From: Nitrospinota bacterium
GTDB lineage: Bacteria > Tectomicrobia > Entotheonellia > J063
DNA length: 6,063 nt
NCBI GenBank assembly: GCA_003696125.1
Contig: RFHZ01000118.1
Span: forward strand, 1-6,063
Reading direction: 5' to 3'
The notes under the pieces are model-generated. The model had not been told where the DNA came from and made no database searches. It saw only the letters and a list, made by a program, of their open reading frames with translations. Below, piece by piece: positions 5,528-6,063 of the stretch (position 1 is the first letter of the stretch; each line of letters opens with the position of its first letter). The translations under genes and the position numbers were made by a program.

Positions 5528-5540
5528 AAGGAGAGAAGGA

Positions 5541-6056
5541 ATGACAGAGATCTTGCGAGGGAAGGTGTTTCGGTACGGACGAGATATCAACACCGATCTG
5601 ATCATCCCGGCCCGCTACCTGATGACCAGTGATCCGGCGGAATTGGCCAAACACTGTATGGAAGACCATGATGCAACGTTTTTACAGCAGGTGGAGCCGG
5701 GGGACATCATCGTGGCCGAGGAGAACTTCGGCTCTGGCTCCTCGCGGGAACATGCCCCGGTGGCCATCAAGGCGAGTGGGATCTCCTGCGTGATTGCCAA
5801 GACCTTTGCCCGTATCTTCTTCCGCAACGCCATCAACATCGGCCTGCCGGTGCTCCAGTGCCCGGAAGCGGTGGATGACATCCGGCAGGGGGATCGGGTC
5901 GAGGTATCGCTGGAAAAGGGGGAGATACGGAACCTTCGCTCCGGAAAGACCTTTCATGTCACCCCCTATCCCGAGGCACTCATGGAGATCATCAAGGCCG
6001 GAGGGTTGATGAATCTGGTAAAGAAGAAACGGGGGACCTCTGTTCCCACCTGCTGA
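5541..6056 (+). CDS. leuD: LeuD-type hydro-lyase small subunit (3-isopropylmalate dehydratase family)
   Basis: This 171-residue swivelling-domain subunit partners the LeuC-type protein upstream; the active site forms between them. Family length is about 160-170. The ATG follows AAAGGAG by 7 nt. The start motif GRDINTDLIIPARYL (13-27) leads into the substrate-recognition loop YLMT (26-29). Archaeal isopropylmalate isomerases have YLRT here and many bacterial ones YLNT, so Met28 is a variation at a site tied to substrate choice. VEPGDIIVAEENFGSGSSRE and HAP (51-73) carry the conserved GSSREHAP, in which Arg69 is expected to contact substrate. FARIFFRNAINIGLPVL (89-105) and IIKAGGLMNLVKKK (150-163) complete the fold. 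It lacks an iron-sulfur site, as expected. Only 7 nt follow its stop, so downstream genes are unknown. The small subunit usually decides specificity in this family, so assignment to leucine synthesis rather than a related hydratase is probable, not proved. Confidence 0.92.
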   Translation: MTEILRGKVFRYGRDINTDLIIPARYLMTSDPAELAKHCMEDHDATFLQQVEPGDIIVAEENFGSGSSREHAPVAIKASGISCVIAKTFARIFFRNAINIGLPVLQCPEAVDDIRQGDRVEVSLEKGEIRNLRSGKTFHVTPYPEALMEIIKAGGLMNLVKKKRGTSVPTC

Positions 6057-6063
6057 TATACCC

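Overview
The window is bacterial and compactly coded, with GC-rich codons, strong AGGAGG-type ribosome binding sites and one TTG start. It carries seven protein genes and no RNA gene that I recognise. Taxonomy cannot be settled from the sequence. The short archaeal/anaerobe-style LeuC (433 aa), a FabL-like enoyl reductase and CACGGAGG-type intergenic repeats would fit a deep-branching or anaerobic lineage, but that is inference.

Layout. (1) Positions 1-1651, minus strand: a two-gene operon with an AroQ-like type II dehydroquinase first, then a CaiB/BaiF (family III) CoA transferase that runs off the left edge a few residues before its expected C-terminus. (2) Positions 1652-2100: a 449-bp control region. 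It holds a candidate minus-strand promoter for the aroQ-like gene, with an 8-bp inverted repeat around its -35 box, and a better candidate plus-strand promoter followed by a structured leader of about 180 nt. (3) Positions 2101-2571, plus strand: a universal stress protein domain whose ATP-binding residues are replaced. (4) Positions 3714-2578, minus strand: an XRE-family regulator followed 30 bp later by a reductase with the Y-X6-K active-site spacing of FabL/FabI enoyl-ACP reductases. Its stop lies 6 bp from the convergent stress-protein stop. (5) Positions 3715-4031: a 317-bp divergent control region with a 26-bp near-perfect palindrome. (6) Positions 4032-6056, plus strand: the large and small subunits of a LeuCD-type hydro-lyase, separated by a 207-bp spacer full of tandem repeats.

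Together the genes suggest acyl-CoA, lipid and branched-acid metabolism. LeuCD normally isomerises 2- to 3-isopropylmalate for leucine synthesis, but no leuA or leuB is visible, so a related substrate is possible. The AroQ-like protein keeps its catalytic Arg, Tyr and His but lacks a substrate-binding segment, and it is paired with a CoA transferase rather than shikimate genes. No defence, mobile or CRISPR system is present. The least explained items are the divergent AroQ-like/CoA-transferase pair, the stress-protein leader with competing pairings, the 26-bp dyad by the regulator, and the heptamer array inside the leuCD unit.
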